DNA of 62,000 bases. Source: Acanthaster planci (taxonomy: Eukaryota; Echinodermata; Asteroidea; Valvatida; Acanthasteridae). The notes under the pieces are model-generated. The model was not told the DNA's origin and searched no databases. It worked only from the letters and a program-made list of their open reading frames with translations. The translations under genes and the position numbers were made by a program. Position 1 is the first letter of the stretch. Every line of letters starts with the position of its first letter. The DNA lies in contig NW_019091365.1 in NCBI RefSeq assembly GCF_001949145.1, positions 2,273,426 to 2,335,425 of the forward strand, written 5' to 3'. Shown in pieces: positions 9,850 through 21,490 of the stretch.

Positions 9850-10873
9850 CCCACGGTTACTTCCACAATTCTTGAACCAATATCTGGCCTCTCACCATGA
9901 ATGGCATCAAATAGCCAAGTAAATCCTTTCCGGCGCAATGTATGACGTCACTTAGTGCTGCCCTGCGGGTAAGGATGGGCCAGTCCGAGAGCTGGAGCTG
10001 GTAGGTCAAAATTCCAGCGGGGATCGAAGGCGACTTCTTCTGGAGTATCACTGCTGAAGTTGAACCATCTCTCGGTGTTGTCTGACTGAGCTTCAGGAGG
10101 CAGGTCAGCGACCACTGCGGGCTTGTTACTGGCCCACTTCACAATTGGGAATCCTCCAACACCAAGGGCCTACAGCAGTTTTTCCCCAAGCGGCTTGGCT
10201 TCATCAACCATGGGTTTCCATCAAGACAACTGTCTACGTAGAAGGCCTCCAGGACACTAGAAAGAACATCTGGATCTCCGATGTTGACCCTTACGTGCTG
10301 CTGGAGAGCGAAGGATGCAGAGCAGGGACAGCATGTTGTCCCAAATGGAAGGACGATCCATTCAAGTTCTTTAGGTTCCTTGTCAGAGTTGAGTTCCTTC
10401 CAGAGAAAGCGTAGCTTAGAGCAGTCGGCTTCCAAAGATGAGACGCAATGAAACATCGCCATGATGTCCCCACATATGGCCACCGGGTGTTTTCTGAATC
10501 TGAGGAGAACACAAACAAATGATGACCAAAAAGTAGGGCCTGGAGGAGGGTTTTCGTTCAGATATTCACCTTGGTATCGAAAGGCAAAATTGAAGAAAAG
10601 GCGGGACTTGTCATTCTGGCGCACAACATTATGCAGAATGTACCATTGCAACTCTGGTTCCTGGTTGCCCCCTTTATGGACAACAGTACGGACAAGGCCT
10701 CCTTCCTTGAGTTCCTGGATCTTGCTCCAATGAAGCTTTGCCAAATTTGGGTTTCTCAGTAGGCACTGTTCATTTCTCTTCAACGAGGGTAGCACTGCAC
10801 TGACCGGAAAAAAGAAAGTGGGCTTATCAAGCCTCCATAAAAGCAGTGTCGCCACTAGGTGCACATTATCCAT
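9850..10873 (-). pseudogene. BEL/Pao reverse transcriptase and downstream Pao region
   Basis: RT begins in the frame at 10873. WYILHNVVRQNDKSRLFFNF corresponds to WYLPHH...K-x-R-V-V-F-D. Then come LLRFRKHPVAICGDIMAMFH with the first catalytic Asp, PFGTTCCPCSASFALQ, and FYVDSCL where the family has YVDDC, so one of the paired aspartates is Ser. After a shift the KWASNKPAVVADLPPEAQ block and LGYLMPFMVRGQILVQELWK follow, typical of the Pao region after RT. RT copies the element RNA to DNA; this copy is dead. Confidence 0.8.
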
Positions 10874-11153
10874 CTTGATATAAGTTGTTTCACTTCAATC
10901 GGGTAAATTGCTTTCTCTCAGCTTTCATCTGGATATCCTTGTTCCATAACCGACAGACATTCTCATGGAAGACAGCATCTTGTTTGCTAGACAGGTAGAG
11001 TAGCTTTCCTTGTCCTCCTCGACCACATAGTCAGTCTTTGCAATTTCCATCTTAATCGTGTTCTGACCTTTACTGGGGCACTCTCTGGGCCAAACCGACT
11101 CTCTCTGAGGATCAACAGGTCTGGGCGGTCGCTTCCAAGCAGAAGAAGTGTTC

Positions 11154-11800
11154 TCACCTGCTGGCAGTCATGCAAAGGGAGGTCTTGTAAATGAGGCCAT
11201 CTTCTTGAAGATCTTGGGCAGGGACGGAATGCTCAGATAATGTAAGCATTGGAGAGGAAAAGGCATTGCTCACATGAATTTGCAAGTCTGGATCATGCAG
11301 AGGAGCAATGTCAAAATTCAACACCTGTCCCCTGCAAGGAGTACAAGCATCTCGAGCTGTCACAATCAGAATTTCTGTGGCCGTCCCTTTCAGGTGCAAG
11401 GCTTTGGCAGCTTCCATTGGCAACATGGACCCATTCGACCCATCATCCAAAATGACAGGCAAAATTTTGAAGCTTACTTCCTTGCGGTGCCAAGGACTGC
11501 CATCACAATAGAAAACCGAGAGGTTGGGGTCAAAGCTTGAGTAGTATGAGCCATATCCTGGCTGTTTGAGCAGATTGTGGAGGACCATCAGGTGAACCTC
11601 GTTGCACTCATGACATAGCTTGCGTAGGTCACATTCTTGACCCTCTCAGTGCCGTCGGGCACACGTGTAACATCTACAGTTTGCCTTTGTCCGTTCAATT
11701 TGCTGGCAGGGAGAGACCTTATCAAATTTATCACAACGGGAAAGCCAATGTTTCCCTTCACAGTGGGGGCAATGCTTGAGAAACGGTTTCTTCTCCCTGG
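11154..11800 (-). pseudogene. BEL/Pao protease and gag zinc knuckle
   Basis: The 11154-11588 frame holds a retropepsin-like segment, ILPVILDDGSNGSMLPMEAA, with the LDDGS active-site form common in BEL/Pao. Upstream on the minus strand (about 11600-11790) other frames give HCPHCEGKHWLSRCDKF, a C-x2-C-x4-H-x4-C knuckle, then CRCYTCARRH, a second damaged Cys/His cluster. The order gag knuckle then protease is as expected for the family. Confidence 0.75.
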
Positions 11801-13700
11801 TTAGTCTGGATTCTGTCAAATCACTATTATGAAATGCTTTGCTGGATTTGCTGTTGACACTGGCTGCTTAGTTCCTAGCTTTGGTGTGGTAGGCAGCAGC
11901 ACCTGCTCGTAGTCTTTCATGCTGACTGGGTGAGGTGTCAGACTTCAGGCATTCATTCAACTGGATCTTCTTGCAGACGATGGTAGCAGTTTCCTGCAAC
12001 CACCCACTGATGTCAGCAAGAGAGAAGTTTTTAGTGCTCTTTAGTGCTCATGTCCTTCAAAAAGGTGGTCTGGTGAATGTGAGGAAGACTGCCCTAAAGG
12101 ACGCAGGCAGTGGAGTTTCAACTCAGCTTCCCCTTCAGGAGTACTCTTTAAGTTTGACAACCAATGCCGAGATGGTGGGCGCAAGTGCCACAAGTCCCTT
12201 GGAATCATGGGCAGCCAATTTAGGCCAGGAAGTGATCTGTTTGATCTTACTTCGGATGAGAATACCGATGTCTCCATACAGCTTGCGCAGGGTTGACATT
12301 GTGAGGGTAAAAGGATTAGCATGGTGCTCAAAACCAAGGACATCTTTTTTGGGTTGTCCTCATAGTTTGGACCTCAAAATAAAATACTTTTGTAATTCAC
12401 TTAGATGAACAAGCCGTTTGATACAGCCCCCAGCCATGGCCTCAAAGCAACAGAACTCTTGAGGGGTCGCCACCACTGAAGATGGGAAATTCCATGCTAA
12501 TCCCACTAGTGGATGCTGCCAACATTAAGCTTAACATTTGATTCTGATTTATAGCTGGATCAGCATTCGGTGCTATTGGTTGACCTAAGGACGTGCCTAC
12601 TGAGGTAGCAGGCAGAGAGTGCCCTTGGGGTGATGGTTCACGTGATGCGGGTGTGGTCGGTCTCACCTGTGCTGAGGAATGGTTACCTGTATCATTACGA
12701 AGGGAAGGGCAAACAGTGGAAACCGCGGACATGGGCAGGGCAGCATTACTATTATAAGCAAACGGCACAGGCACGGCAGCATTATGATTGCAAGCAACAG
12801 GCACGGGCAAGGCAGCAGATTCAGGCAAATCAGAATGCACAATGTCCATGTGGAAGGCAAGAAGTGGCTGTAACAGTAACAAACAGGTTAACAACAGACA
12901 TAGCCTGTGTATCAGGGGCTACAGCTCAGTTCAATGGTGGAGAATCAGAACCTGTTATCTGATCATTGCTGGTTTGAATAATGTCAGATTCTATTCTGGC
13001 TTGGGCTACATTCAGTTCAGCATCTTTGCAGCTTTTCTGCAGCTCGAACTGTCTTGCCAGTTTTTCTTTCACTTTCAAGATACACTGCTCCCCTTGCTCA
13101 GCTTGGAGACATTCCCTAGCCAACTGGAGTTCCTCCTCCTCCTCTAACTCCCTTCTTTGTCGAATCTCGAGCTCCTTTCCCCTCAGGGCAAATTCTCATC
13201 TTGCACGCTGTGCATAAAGTAGCTGTTCTTCTAGTTCTTCAGTCTTCATGCAGACAGTCTGCTCCCACTGCAGGTGATGATGCGCCAAAGCAAGCTCTTT
13301 CTCCCGTTCAGCAACCCTTATCTTAGAGAGGGCTGAGCTGATAGTGCTTGTATGAGAACTTGAGCCGCTACTGGTGTGGCTACGAGTACGGCTGGTAGTT
13401 TGGCTTCTGGTATGCTTGCTTGACTGACTGTTGAGGTGGGTTGTGCCCCGGCTTCCAGCCTGGCTCCTGATGTGGGCACTGGAATGGGCACTGATATAGG
13501 TACTGGCATGGCCACTGACTTGGTTGCTTGGTTGCCAGCATGGCCACCAGCTTGGTCACCCACACAAAGATCGTCTTGGGCAGGTTCCTCACTCGGGTCA
13601 CGTTAGCCCAGCAAGTGCACGGAAGGCTAAGATGGCTGACACCACAAACTCCACAGGTGTGAGTGGTGCAGTCTGTTTGGATCTCAGAGCTCATCTGGTG
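11800..13700 (-). pseudogene. BEL/Pao gag, degenerate, with low-complexity repeats
   Basis: Fragments of gag are spread over several frames. A glutamate-rich coiled-coil part lies at about 13030-13320 (for example LEEEEELQLARECLQAEQ). The conserved entry MEFPIFSGGDPSR, corresponding to LPKFSG-x-P in the family, is near 12470-12510; blocks such as LRKLYGDIGILIRSK follow near 12240-12310. Inserted Pro/Val repeats are evident: PVPISVPIPVPTSG near 13460-13520, and an AAxPVPxAxNxNAA pattern near 12720-12850. A start near 13697 (MSSEIQTD) is plausible. Confidence 0.6.
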
Positions 13701-13766
13701 GTCTTGTGTTAAGCCATCATTCACATAATCCAAGAAAACCCAGAGGAAAAAGTTCACATGGCAGGT

Positions 13767-13786
13767 AAATCACGTCAGGGTCACCA
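13767..13786 (-). other. Primer-binding site for tRNA-Trp (BEL/Pao element)
   Basis: The minus strand reads TGGTGACCCTGACGTGATTT. This is complementary to the 3' end of animal tRNA-Trp as I recall it, with one mismatch. It directly follows ...CTTCA, a plausible LTR end, and lies just upstream of gag, exactly where minus-strand synthesis would be primed. Confidence 0.65.
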
Positions 13787-14089
13787 TGAAGAATATTGAG
13801 GCCAATATTCGTTGGTTGCAGCGTTCAAATAAATGTGGTCATGGTTGCTTGCTATACATAACATGTCAGTTCGGTTGGTGGATGAACTTATAGAAGATTA
13901 CCTATTACAGGCAGTTCCATCCCTCTAATCAGTCTAAAATAAGAGAAAAAGAAAAGCAGTAGAGCAAAAAAGTAATTATCTCAATCCGCTGATAGGTATA
14001 CATGTACACTTTTAATGTTACGGGGCAAAAAGAAATGGAGCTACGTCTTTTTTCGACACTCTGCCAATCGTAACCCCATTTTATAAAGT

Positions 14090-14165
14090 GTTGAATGAAA
14101 AAATGCTTATATTTAGCGTTATTGATACGGCTTAACTAGGTACAGTTAGGGCCAGAGTAAAGGTT
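14090..14165. repeat. Repeat fragment shared with 8322-8380 and 20500-20540
   Basis: The left part (GTTGAATGAAAAAATGCT...ATTGATACGGCTTAA) resembles 8320-8370 in direct orientation. The right part (CAGTTAGGGCCAGAGTAAAGG) matches the reverse complement of about 20508-20530. The three places look like pieces of one mosaic repeat; BEL LTR origin is possible but unproven. Confidence 0.4.
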
Positions 14166-14169
14166 CATG

Positions 14170-17100
14170 CAATGACATGATACATTGATCACACATACGT
14201 TAGCACAATACACGCTTCCTGATATACCGTGCAGGGTGTCCTCAATACACACACTAAAAAGGGTTGGCCCGACAGCGGAAATGTGTATGGGTAAACTGCA
14301 CCCGCAATGCCGTAAGTGGTGTCACTGACCTGTGAACGTGAAGAAGGGAAATGCTGCACGCTTGTACACGGGCACTGTATTCCGTTCACTGCAATTAAAT
14401 GTTGGTATGTCTTTAAAATCGTGGCATACGTGTTAAACCCACGATCCCAATGTTAAAAATCCGATCATGATGCACAACGAACTACACTGAGTTGTCCAAC
14501 CTGCAATAATGAGCGTAAAAATAATGCTTTCGACTTCGATCGGTGCACCCATGGTGCAGACATTACTGTCACTACCAAGCAGTCTGTTCACAAAGAGTGC
14601 TGGCTTGATTTGATTCGGCACAACTGATTCACGAAATATCATGAAATGGGATTAACTGTCAACCTTTTGTGAAAAAGATATCTCTGCCGCCCCGAAATGA
14701 TCTGGATTGTACGAGATCATCAGGAATACCGATGCCACTCTCCTGACGGGTCATCGTACAGTACATCTCTGTACATGAAAAATGACAAAGTTAATCTACC
14801 GGCATGACCGGGGCATCCGTTTCTTCAGCCAGATCGAACCAACTAATACGCAGATTGAAAAATCAAGCATTAACATTCTTCTCAAGAAAACGTTGGTCAA
14901 GGTAAAAAAAAAACGCTCGTGGCACCTGGAGTATTTTTTATGCAGGGCCCACTGTGGGACGCCCTGACGAAAATTGTATGCCTGTGCCGCTCCGCTACAA
15001 TTTTCACCGCCCCGATTTTATCAACTGGATTTCCCCCATTCTGCTGTCCTAAGTTTCCAAAGTACAAAGAAGTTTATTGCGCTACTTTGGAATGAACACA
15101 AGGAGTTTGTCGGCATTAATATTGCGAATTCTCTAAATGTGGACACAACGTACAAAAAACAGTACGTCCCTTGAAAAACAAAAAAAAATTCGTAGTTTCG
15201 GAATGCAAAACTCTGACTACGGACAGACAATCCACAACTTAATCGCCCACCCTGTGTGAAGGAGATACTTTTTTCAAATTTAAAGCTTTTAATTAGAGAT
15301 ATACAGGATTGTCGAAAGCGCCGCTGCCATTTTCTGGATCGGTTTATAATTATCTGGATCAGCAAGTTCTGACGAAAAAAATCAAGCTAGAAAGTGAGAA
15401 ATCCTACCACTCAGAACCAACCAACAAAAGCAGATTTCCTGGCAAAGCATTTAATATTGGTCGTGTAACGAAATTTTATAGACTCTAAAACAAAACTCAA
15501 TTGCGTGTATGTTTTTGAAAAATTCACAAATATTATGTACGATGGCTTAACTGTGAACATGGCCCTTCATCTGAATAATCAGTGGTACAGTGTAAGAACA
15601 AGCCATGTGGAACAGGCATGGACAGACTACCACCGTACCATCGATTGACCAATTACGTACCCGCATAGCCCTGACGTCACACAAAATTGATTATGCACGT
15701 GTAGCTGGGTAGGCGATACATGTATGTATTGCGAACATTAACAAGGCCAGACTGTCAGTCTTTAGGATAAATTAAAGTACCATTTTTAACTTATAGCCAT
15801 TTGATTCGATATTCATTCACTTTGTCGCATGGAGAGCCGGCTTTGCCTTAAATACGAGTTTCCTTTCCCTCTGGATAAATGCTAATCCACGCCGCGTCAG
15901 GGCTTTTCACTGGTACTACATGTATACATGTATTTGCCTCAAAAAATAAACTAAAAAAAGGATCAATTAAAAAAAATCATGCCTGTCAAAAATCAACTTC
16001 TGATAGCCAAATGCACCTCCCATAAACTTAAATCTTGTAGATTTGTTTTTAAGAGCCTGAGGAAAGTGGCCAGGAGACGCCTCAGTCCACATTTCCCTAG
16101 GCACCCTCACCAAAGGCAATGCATCACGTTTCCGACTGAAAAAAATGCTTGATTTTCACTGTCTTTTGCGACGGGCGTAGTCTAGGCCTAGCATAAAAAT
16201 TGAAGAACGGGTTTCACCATTATGGAGTCTACTCATAATCAACTACCTGAAAAGAATTTCCAGGGAATGTAGTCTGCAAAATAAACACCTAGTTTTGTTT
16301 GACACTGCGTTGGCCCGCATGATGCCGTTATTGATTGGTACCCGGTACTGAGACAGAGTGTATAATGGCTAATCAGGCGCAGTGGGACCAACTTACATTT
16401 AACTTGTTTTAGTCCTTGTGTTTTGTGTTTTGTCCATTATTTGAAATGAAACATTCACGACTTATTTCTCGCTGAAGAAAACACAGTTATAATGTTAATT
16501 CAATTTGAATTATGACTTCTATACACCGCTGCATATTCACCAATTTCTATGTACATGGTCCTCAAATCACAAATGTGGGAAACCAGGTGAACTAGAGCAA
16601 GTTGTATCTGTTGCGATTCATCATGGCGGCGTGTGGTGAACAATTTTTTACTGCGCGGTGGCAATCCCACCTTTTTTGCAATACTTTATTGGGCATACTC
16701 GGGGCCGATTTTGGGACATAATAGCTATCAATCTGTATTCTTTATACAAAGCCTTTGCAAAGCGACATATGGCTCTGGACTACAACTTCAATGAGGGATC
16801 GTCTGCATGACTCCCAGGCGAATAGTCATGTACCCTACATGCGCTAGTTGCCCAGAAATGTAAATGTATTTTGGAAAGTTTGGCCTTTTCAGTCATGGCC
16901 ACGGTGGGAAAAATACTGCTTTTAATTTGATAACAGATATTGACTATTTTCAACATGATTTTCAGTAAAAAACTTTTTTATCACTTCCATGCATTTTAAT
17001 TCAGAACATTTTAAACTCTTGTCAAGGCCTACATGTAAGAAACTTGGGCAATAGTTCTGCTGGTAAGTTAATTGTTTTTTTGTGTGTGCATGTATCGAGC

Positions 17101-18930
17101 TAATGTTTTAAAAATTAGTTTAATTAGCATGTGCAATTCTTTACAAATCTGTTCATCTTTTTTTCCATTTAGGTGACAAGCTGGGTCATGAGGAAAAGCA
17201 GCCTTGGTGATTGCCGAGGCGCAGGGCAGTTCATAGACAAAACAATATAGGATCAAAGTCAAGAAACACTTAAAATGGACTTTTCTGTAATTTCTGAATT
17301 TGTCTGTTATGAAAAGAGAATAAATGTTGTGTGGCGATAGTTTTATTTGAGTAAGTTTATTGAAACGAGTTTGATGACAGATAGATGAAAAATTGTGGGA
17401 TTGATGCTTTTAAATAAAAAATATGAAATAAGAAAAAAATCGGGGATGGGGGAAAGGGGTCGATGTGGGCGGTGACTTAAAATTTATTGTGATCAGCTAA
17501 AAAACACTATTTTCAGACCATGTTGCACGTACGTGTAGTCATGTGGACATACTCAGTGAGTTTCAGCCTATGTGTATTTCCTTTATTTTCAGAAAGTGGT
17601 TCATCGTTACTTTTGCGGCCATCAGATTTCTTATTTTATTACAAATTTCTTCAGCTAGTTTGTGTCATTGACTTGTATGTACTTTTTTTGTAAAGCATTG
17701 AATGTATGTTCAAGATTTCATTGTGAAAAAGGCTGGTTGTAATATTTTTCCCTCTTAAATCATTTCATTAAAATTGAACCAGCATTTTTGCCAAATAAAA
17801 GCCAAAGCTAGGGCTAGCAGCTTCATCCAGTTCTTCAGCATTTGCATTGAACATCCATGTCACAGGAAGCGTTCGAGGGTTTATAATCCTAAATGAAAAA
17901 AGGTAAGTCTGAGAAAGGACAGCATATATATTATTGCCACATCTTTTAAAACCGTACCTTAAAGGTTACAATTGACCTTTAGCCTAAATTTCTGATTTTG
18001 AGCATACAAAAATTAGTTTAGCACTAAGAGTTCTTTCATAAAAATGGTGCCGCTCTTATTTATCACAGTAAACGCCAAGCTTAACTCTAAACTTCCAAGA
18101 GTGATTCGCGAAAGGACCCTTCTCCATTCTTGCTAATTCCAGCTCTTGGCCGTGTCAAGTGTAGTAAACAGGCGACAAGGAAAAACCCCAAATGTCATAG
18201 GCTCTGGATCATTAGGTTAAAAGTGCTTGTTTCAACGAGACAGGTTTGAATTAAATACATGAGTTCTTATATCTTTTCATCACTAGAAATTTAAAAATGG
18301 AATCAATGAACGTATGAACCTGGTATCTTTTATAAATTCTTTTAATACCCAGAACATGGAAGTTTCTCAAGTCATTTACAGCGTATTAGCAGGGGCTTAA
18401 TACCACAAACTAAACCATGCTATGCACACATACATGTACATGTAACTCTTGATTCCCTTGCCCCACAAGGATTGTAAGGAATTTAGTTTACAGTTTTCCC
18501 TGTGAGAAGAAAGGCCGATGGAATTTTGAATGCTCTATTAAACATGTAAATGTAAAAAAAAAAGAGAACGCTTTTTCATTTATTGAAGCGAGACAGTAGG
18601 TTTACAATTTCCATGAAATTCGCCGGACTACGTGGCAGACAAGAAACCCGGCAAAGCCAATCGTTTGCGAAAACAATTATCCAGAAGACTCGGCCAGATC
18701 CTGCAACAAAGTCCGATCTAGCAGTGACAAGGTTTGCATCGCTTCACATTTTATCCTATGCATGAAAATCTGTGTAAATTTTTCATGTTTGCATTGCCGG
18801 TAAATGTGTATTTTAGGATTAGATAATAGTTTTCGTAGAAGTTTATTGTCGGGAATTTTTATCCGCTTTTCTCAAATGTTCGGGAGTTCGTAGGACCTGG
18901 GCACTAAAAATAATCCTTTCGTACATATAA
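14170..18930. other. Non-coding stretch, no gene seen
   Basis: AT-rich sequence without recognisable coding regions, RNA genes or clear element ends. Open frames are short and lack domains. Confidence 0.45.
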
Positions 18931-18939
18931 AGTTGCTAG

Positions 18940-20400
18940 TTCATAATTTTGCAGTTGTGTGTTCTCACACAGGATGTCGAAGTATTTTCTGCTAGGTTTC
19001 TCATGTATCGTGCTGGATAACAGGACCAGGGCCGATAAATAAAGTGAATTCAACATCGCATGTTCATGTTTCGCGTCCGGTAAGGTCAACCGGGGAAAAA
19101 CACGGGTGACCAATTGCTTCCTTGTCCCCAAAAATCTGTAGTTTATCATTTCTTCCTGGAATTTCAAGGAAGAATTAGCAGCACTGAGTGTTTTTTTTTT
19201 CAACGTAGGCCAGAGGGTTGTCAGCCGGTCGTCTATCCCCAGTGGATAAATTTGTTCACCCTGATATTAACATCGGCCAATCAAATTACGTGTCGCATTA
19301 TGTCCACCAAAAATTCGTTTGTATAACTGTACTTGAGGATGTTTGCATTTACAGATATGTAGTTGGGGATATGATATTTGTTCTCATACAAGTTTATATT
19401 TTACAGAAGCATTCTCTCAGCTTTCCGTGAGGTGGATACTTCCAACACAAATAGTTGTCAATTCATTTGCTTTGATCACTGACAGTTTTACAGATATTTG
19501 TTCTCAGTCTCACACAGCACACACGAACACTTCCTTTTAAGGCTGTGTGTGTTTTTGTGGATTGCACTGAATATGGGCTGATAAATAAGTGCATTTGACG
19601 CCAGTTTGCCGACTGCTTGGTCGTTTATCGTCCGGTTAGGTCAGTTGGGTAAGAAACGATTTTGGTGAGAAATTACATCCTTGTTCACACAATTTTGAAG
19701 GTTATCATATTTTTTTAAGGAAAATGAAGACAGGGTTGGTTGCATAAAGAAAGTATTTTTCGGTGATCGAAGCCATGGGGTCGATCGGGTGGTTGGTTAC
19801 CTGTTCAATTAAATAAAATCGTTTCACGATTTCAGTGACGACAACCAACTCCACGTGTTGCATTATATCCGCCGAGCATGAAATAGTTTCAATAAATTCA
19901 AAGAAATTACGGCTTTGCTTTCTGCCAAAAATCTGTTTGTGTGATCGTGCAGCTAGGAAAAATAATTATTTAAAATGTTTGCAAAATCATATTTGGGGAT
20001 TGGGTATATTCTTTTTCTTGTACAAATTTATATTTTAAGGAAACATTCTGTCAGCTTTTGTTTTCGTTAAGTGACTACTTCAAGGGAAATAGCTTTGTTA
20101 AATTTTACCTGTCAAATAATAATTGAAATAAATGTGTGGGGGTTCATCCAGCCGCTGGGCTGCTACTGACGATCCTTTCCGTTGGGAGTTGTTGAATCTT
20201 TGTTTCGATCACGGATCAGTTTTGTTCTCACACAAGACACTGAAATATTGTTTGTGAGGCATTGCATGTTTCTTCGTGTATCGCGCTGAATATGAGCTGA
20301 TAAATAAGTGAATTTGACACCAGTTTGCCGACTGCTTATTCGTGTATCATGTTCGGTGACACACGCCGGGATTGTGGTTGACTTTAATTGGCTTGAGTTG
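18940..20400. repeat. Degenerate tandem repeat, units of about 0.6-0.7 kb
   Basis: Successive segments beginning near 18940, 19490 and 20210 share ordered motifs. These are a TTCTCACACA-like start, a segment around GCTGATAAATAAGTG, a segment around GTTTGCCGACTGCTT or its variant, and, in the first two units, a later block with TTTATATTTTA followed by CAGCTTT. Identity is low (roughly 60-70% by eye). The third unit is truncated near 20400. Confidence 0.5.
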
Positions 20401-20540
20401 GTTGGGGCTTAGAGGTCTATCCGGGCTAACCGCAACTGCGTGTATTGCGTTGTTGCACACGTTATAAAGAGAGTGTCTTGCACTCCCTATACACGGACGC
20501 ACGCAATATCGTGTAAACCTTTACTCTGGCCGTAACTGTA

Positions 20541-20707
20541 AATGATTTCAAGGTTCCTTTAGTATTGTAAAATGTCATCATTACAAACAAATAGGCACGA
20601 AACTCACCATCCAATCCACCTCCCGACATGTTGGGAAAAATGTGGCGCCTGCGCTGCTAGCAATCTGGCCAGAGAGGGCGCGACTCACCAAAGCAGTTTG
20701 CAACACT
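20541..20707. repeat. Interspersed repeat, copy 2 (partner at 8365-8535)
   Basis: Same-orientation copy of 8365-8535 at high identity. It has no pol sequence nearby and so could be a solo LTR or a small element. Confidence 0.65.
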
Positions 20708-21228
20708 CAGCACGGTGATCATTCCTCTTCATCAGAAAAACAAAGTAACAGGTAAAAACATGAGCATTTCATGTATAATTTGAATGCCAATTAAAATAAC
20801 GATTGACAAGTTGGAGAAAAGTAGATTGCATGTGAATGAGACAATAATTTCCACTTGAAATGGTTACACGTGTATTCTTAAATACATGTACCTGTGACAG
20901 TTTTCTATTCCTTTCAGTTGAAATGCGTCATGTGACCTTGTATTAACATTTGATAATGCCCGTTGAGAAGTGATAATGCCCACTCCTTAAACCACGTGCT
21001 GGCACATTGATACGAGACAGTTTAATCGGGTCTGATTGGTCAGGAGTCTGTGTGTGCCACACGTGCACCAAGTTCATTGAAGGGGAGTCTTTTGGACAAC
21101 TTTCAAAAGGAATATACCATAAATGGACGGGATGTTCAGGAAAATGAAAGTAAAATTTTACAACAAAATCATTGGAAATCAATCATATGTTGACTTCTTT
21201 TGACTCTCTGAATAAAAAGATATGTACA

Positions 21229-21389
21229 AAGGGAATAAATATGTGCTTGGCAAGATTTAAACTAACGTTAAAGACCTTGCTCAGGAGAACGAAAGCTGAT
21301 TACGCCTGAGCCACATTAGTCGCATCCACTGTTCTGAGCCGGTCTTAAAGGCACATTTAAGACCGGCCAAGCATATTTATTCCCTTTAC
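21229..21389. mobile_element. Small inverted-repeat element (MITE-like)
   Basis: About 160 bp with terminal inverted repeats: AAGGGAATAAATATGTGCTTGG at the left against CCAAGCATATTTATTCCCTT at the right, differing by a 2-nt indel. A second internal inverted match surrounds AAAGACC/GGTCTT. No target duplication was assigned. Confidence 0.55.
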
Positions 21390-21490
21390 AATACAATAGT
21401 ATGCATTATTTGAAGTTTTTCAAGGACATTATGGTATTCTGCTCTTAGAATTCTTTCTCATTCGTATACTATCAACTATGGAGAGTTATC

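Larger units (their letters stand above)
8734..13786 (-). mobile_element. Degenerate BEL/Pao retrotransposon
   Basis: Minus-strand element from a tRNA-Trp primer-binding site (13767-13786) to the pol stop codon (8734-8736). Recognisable parts in order are coiled-coil and zinc-knuckle gag, protease with LDDGS, RT, the post-RT Pao region, integrase core, and the C-terminal domain after integrase. Stops and shifts interrupt every part, and the region between the post-RT block and the integrase core looks shortened. LTRs were not delimited: the 5' LTR should begin at 13787 and run to higher coordinates, the 3' LTR should lie below 8734. Confidence 0.8.
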
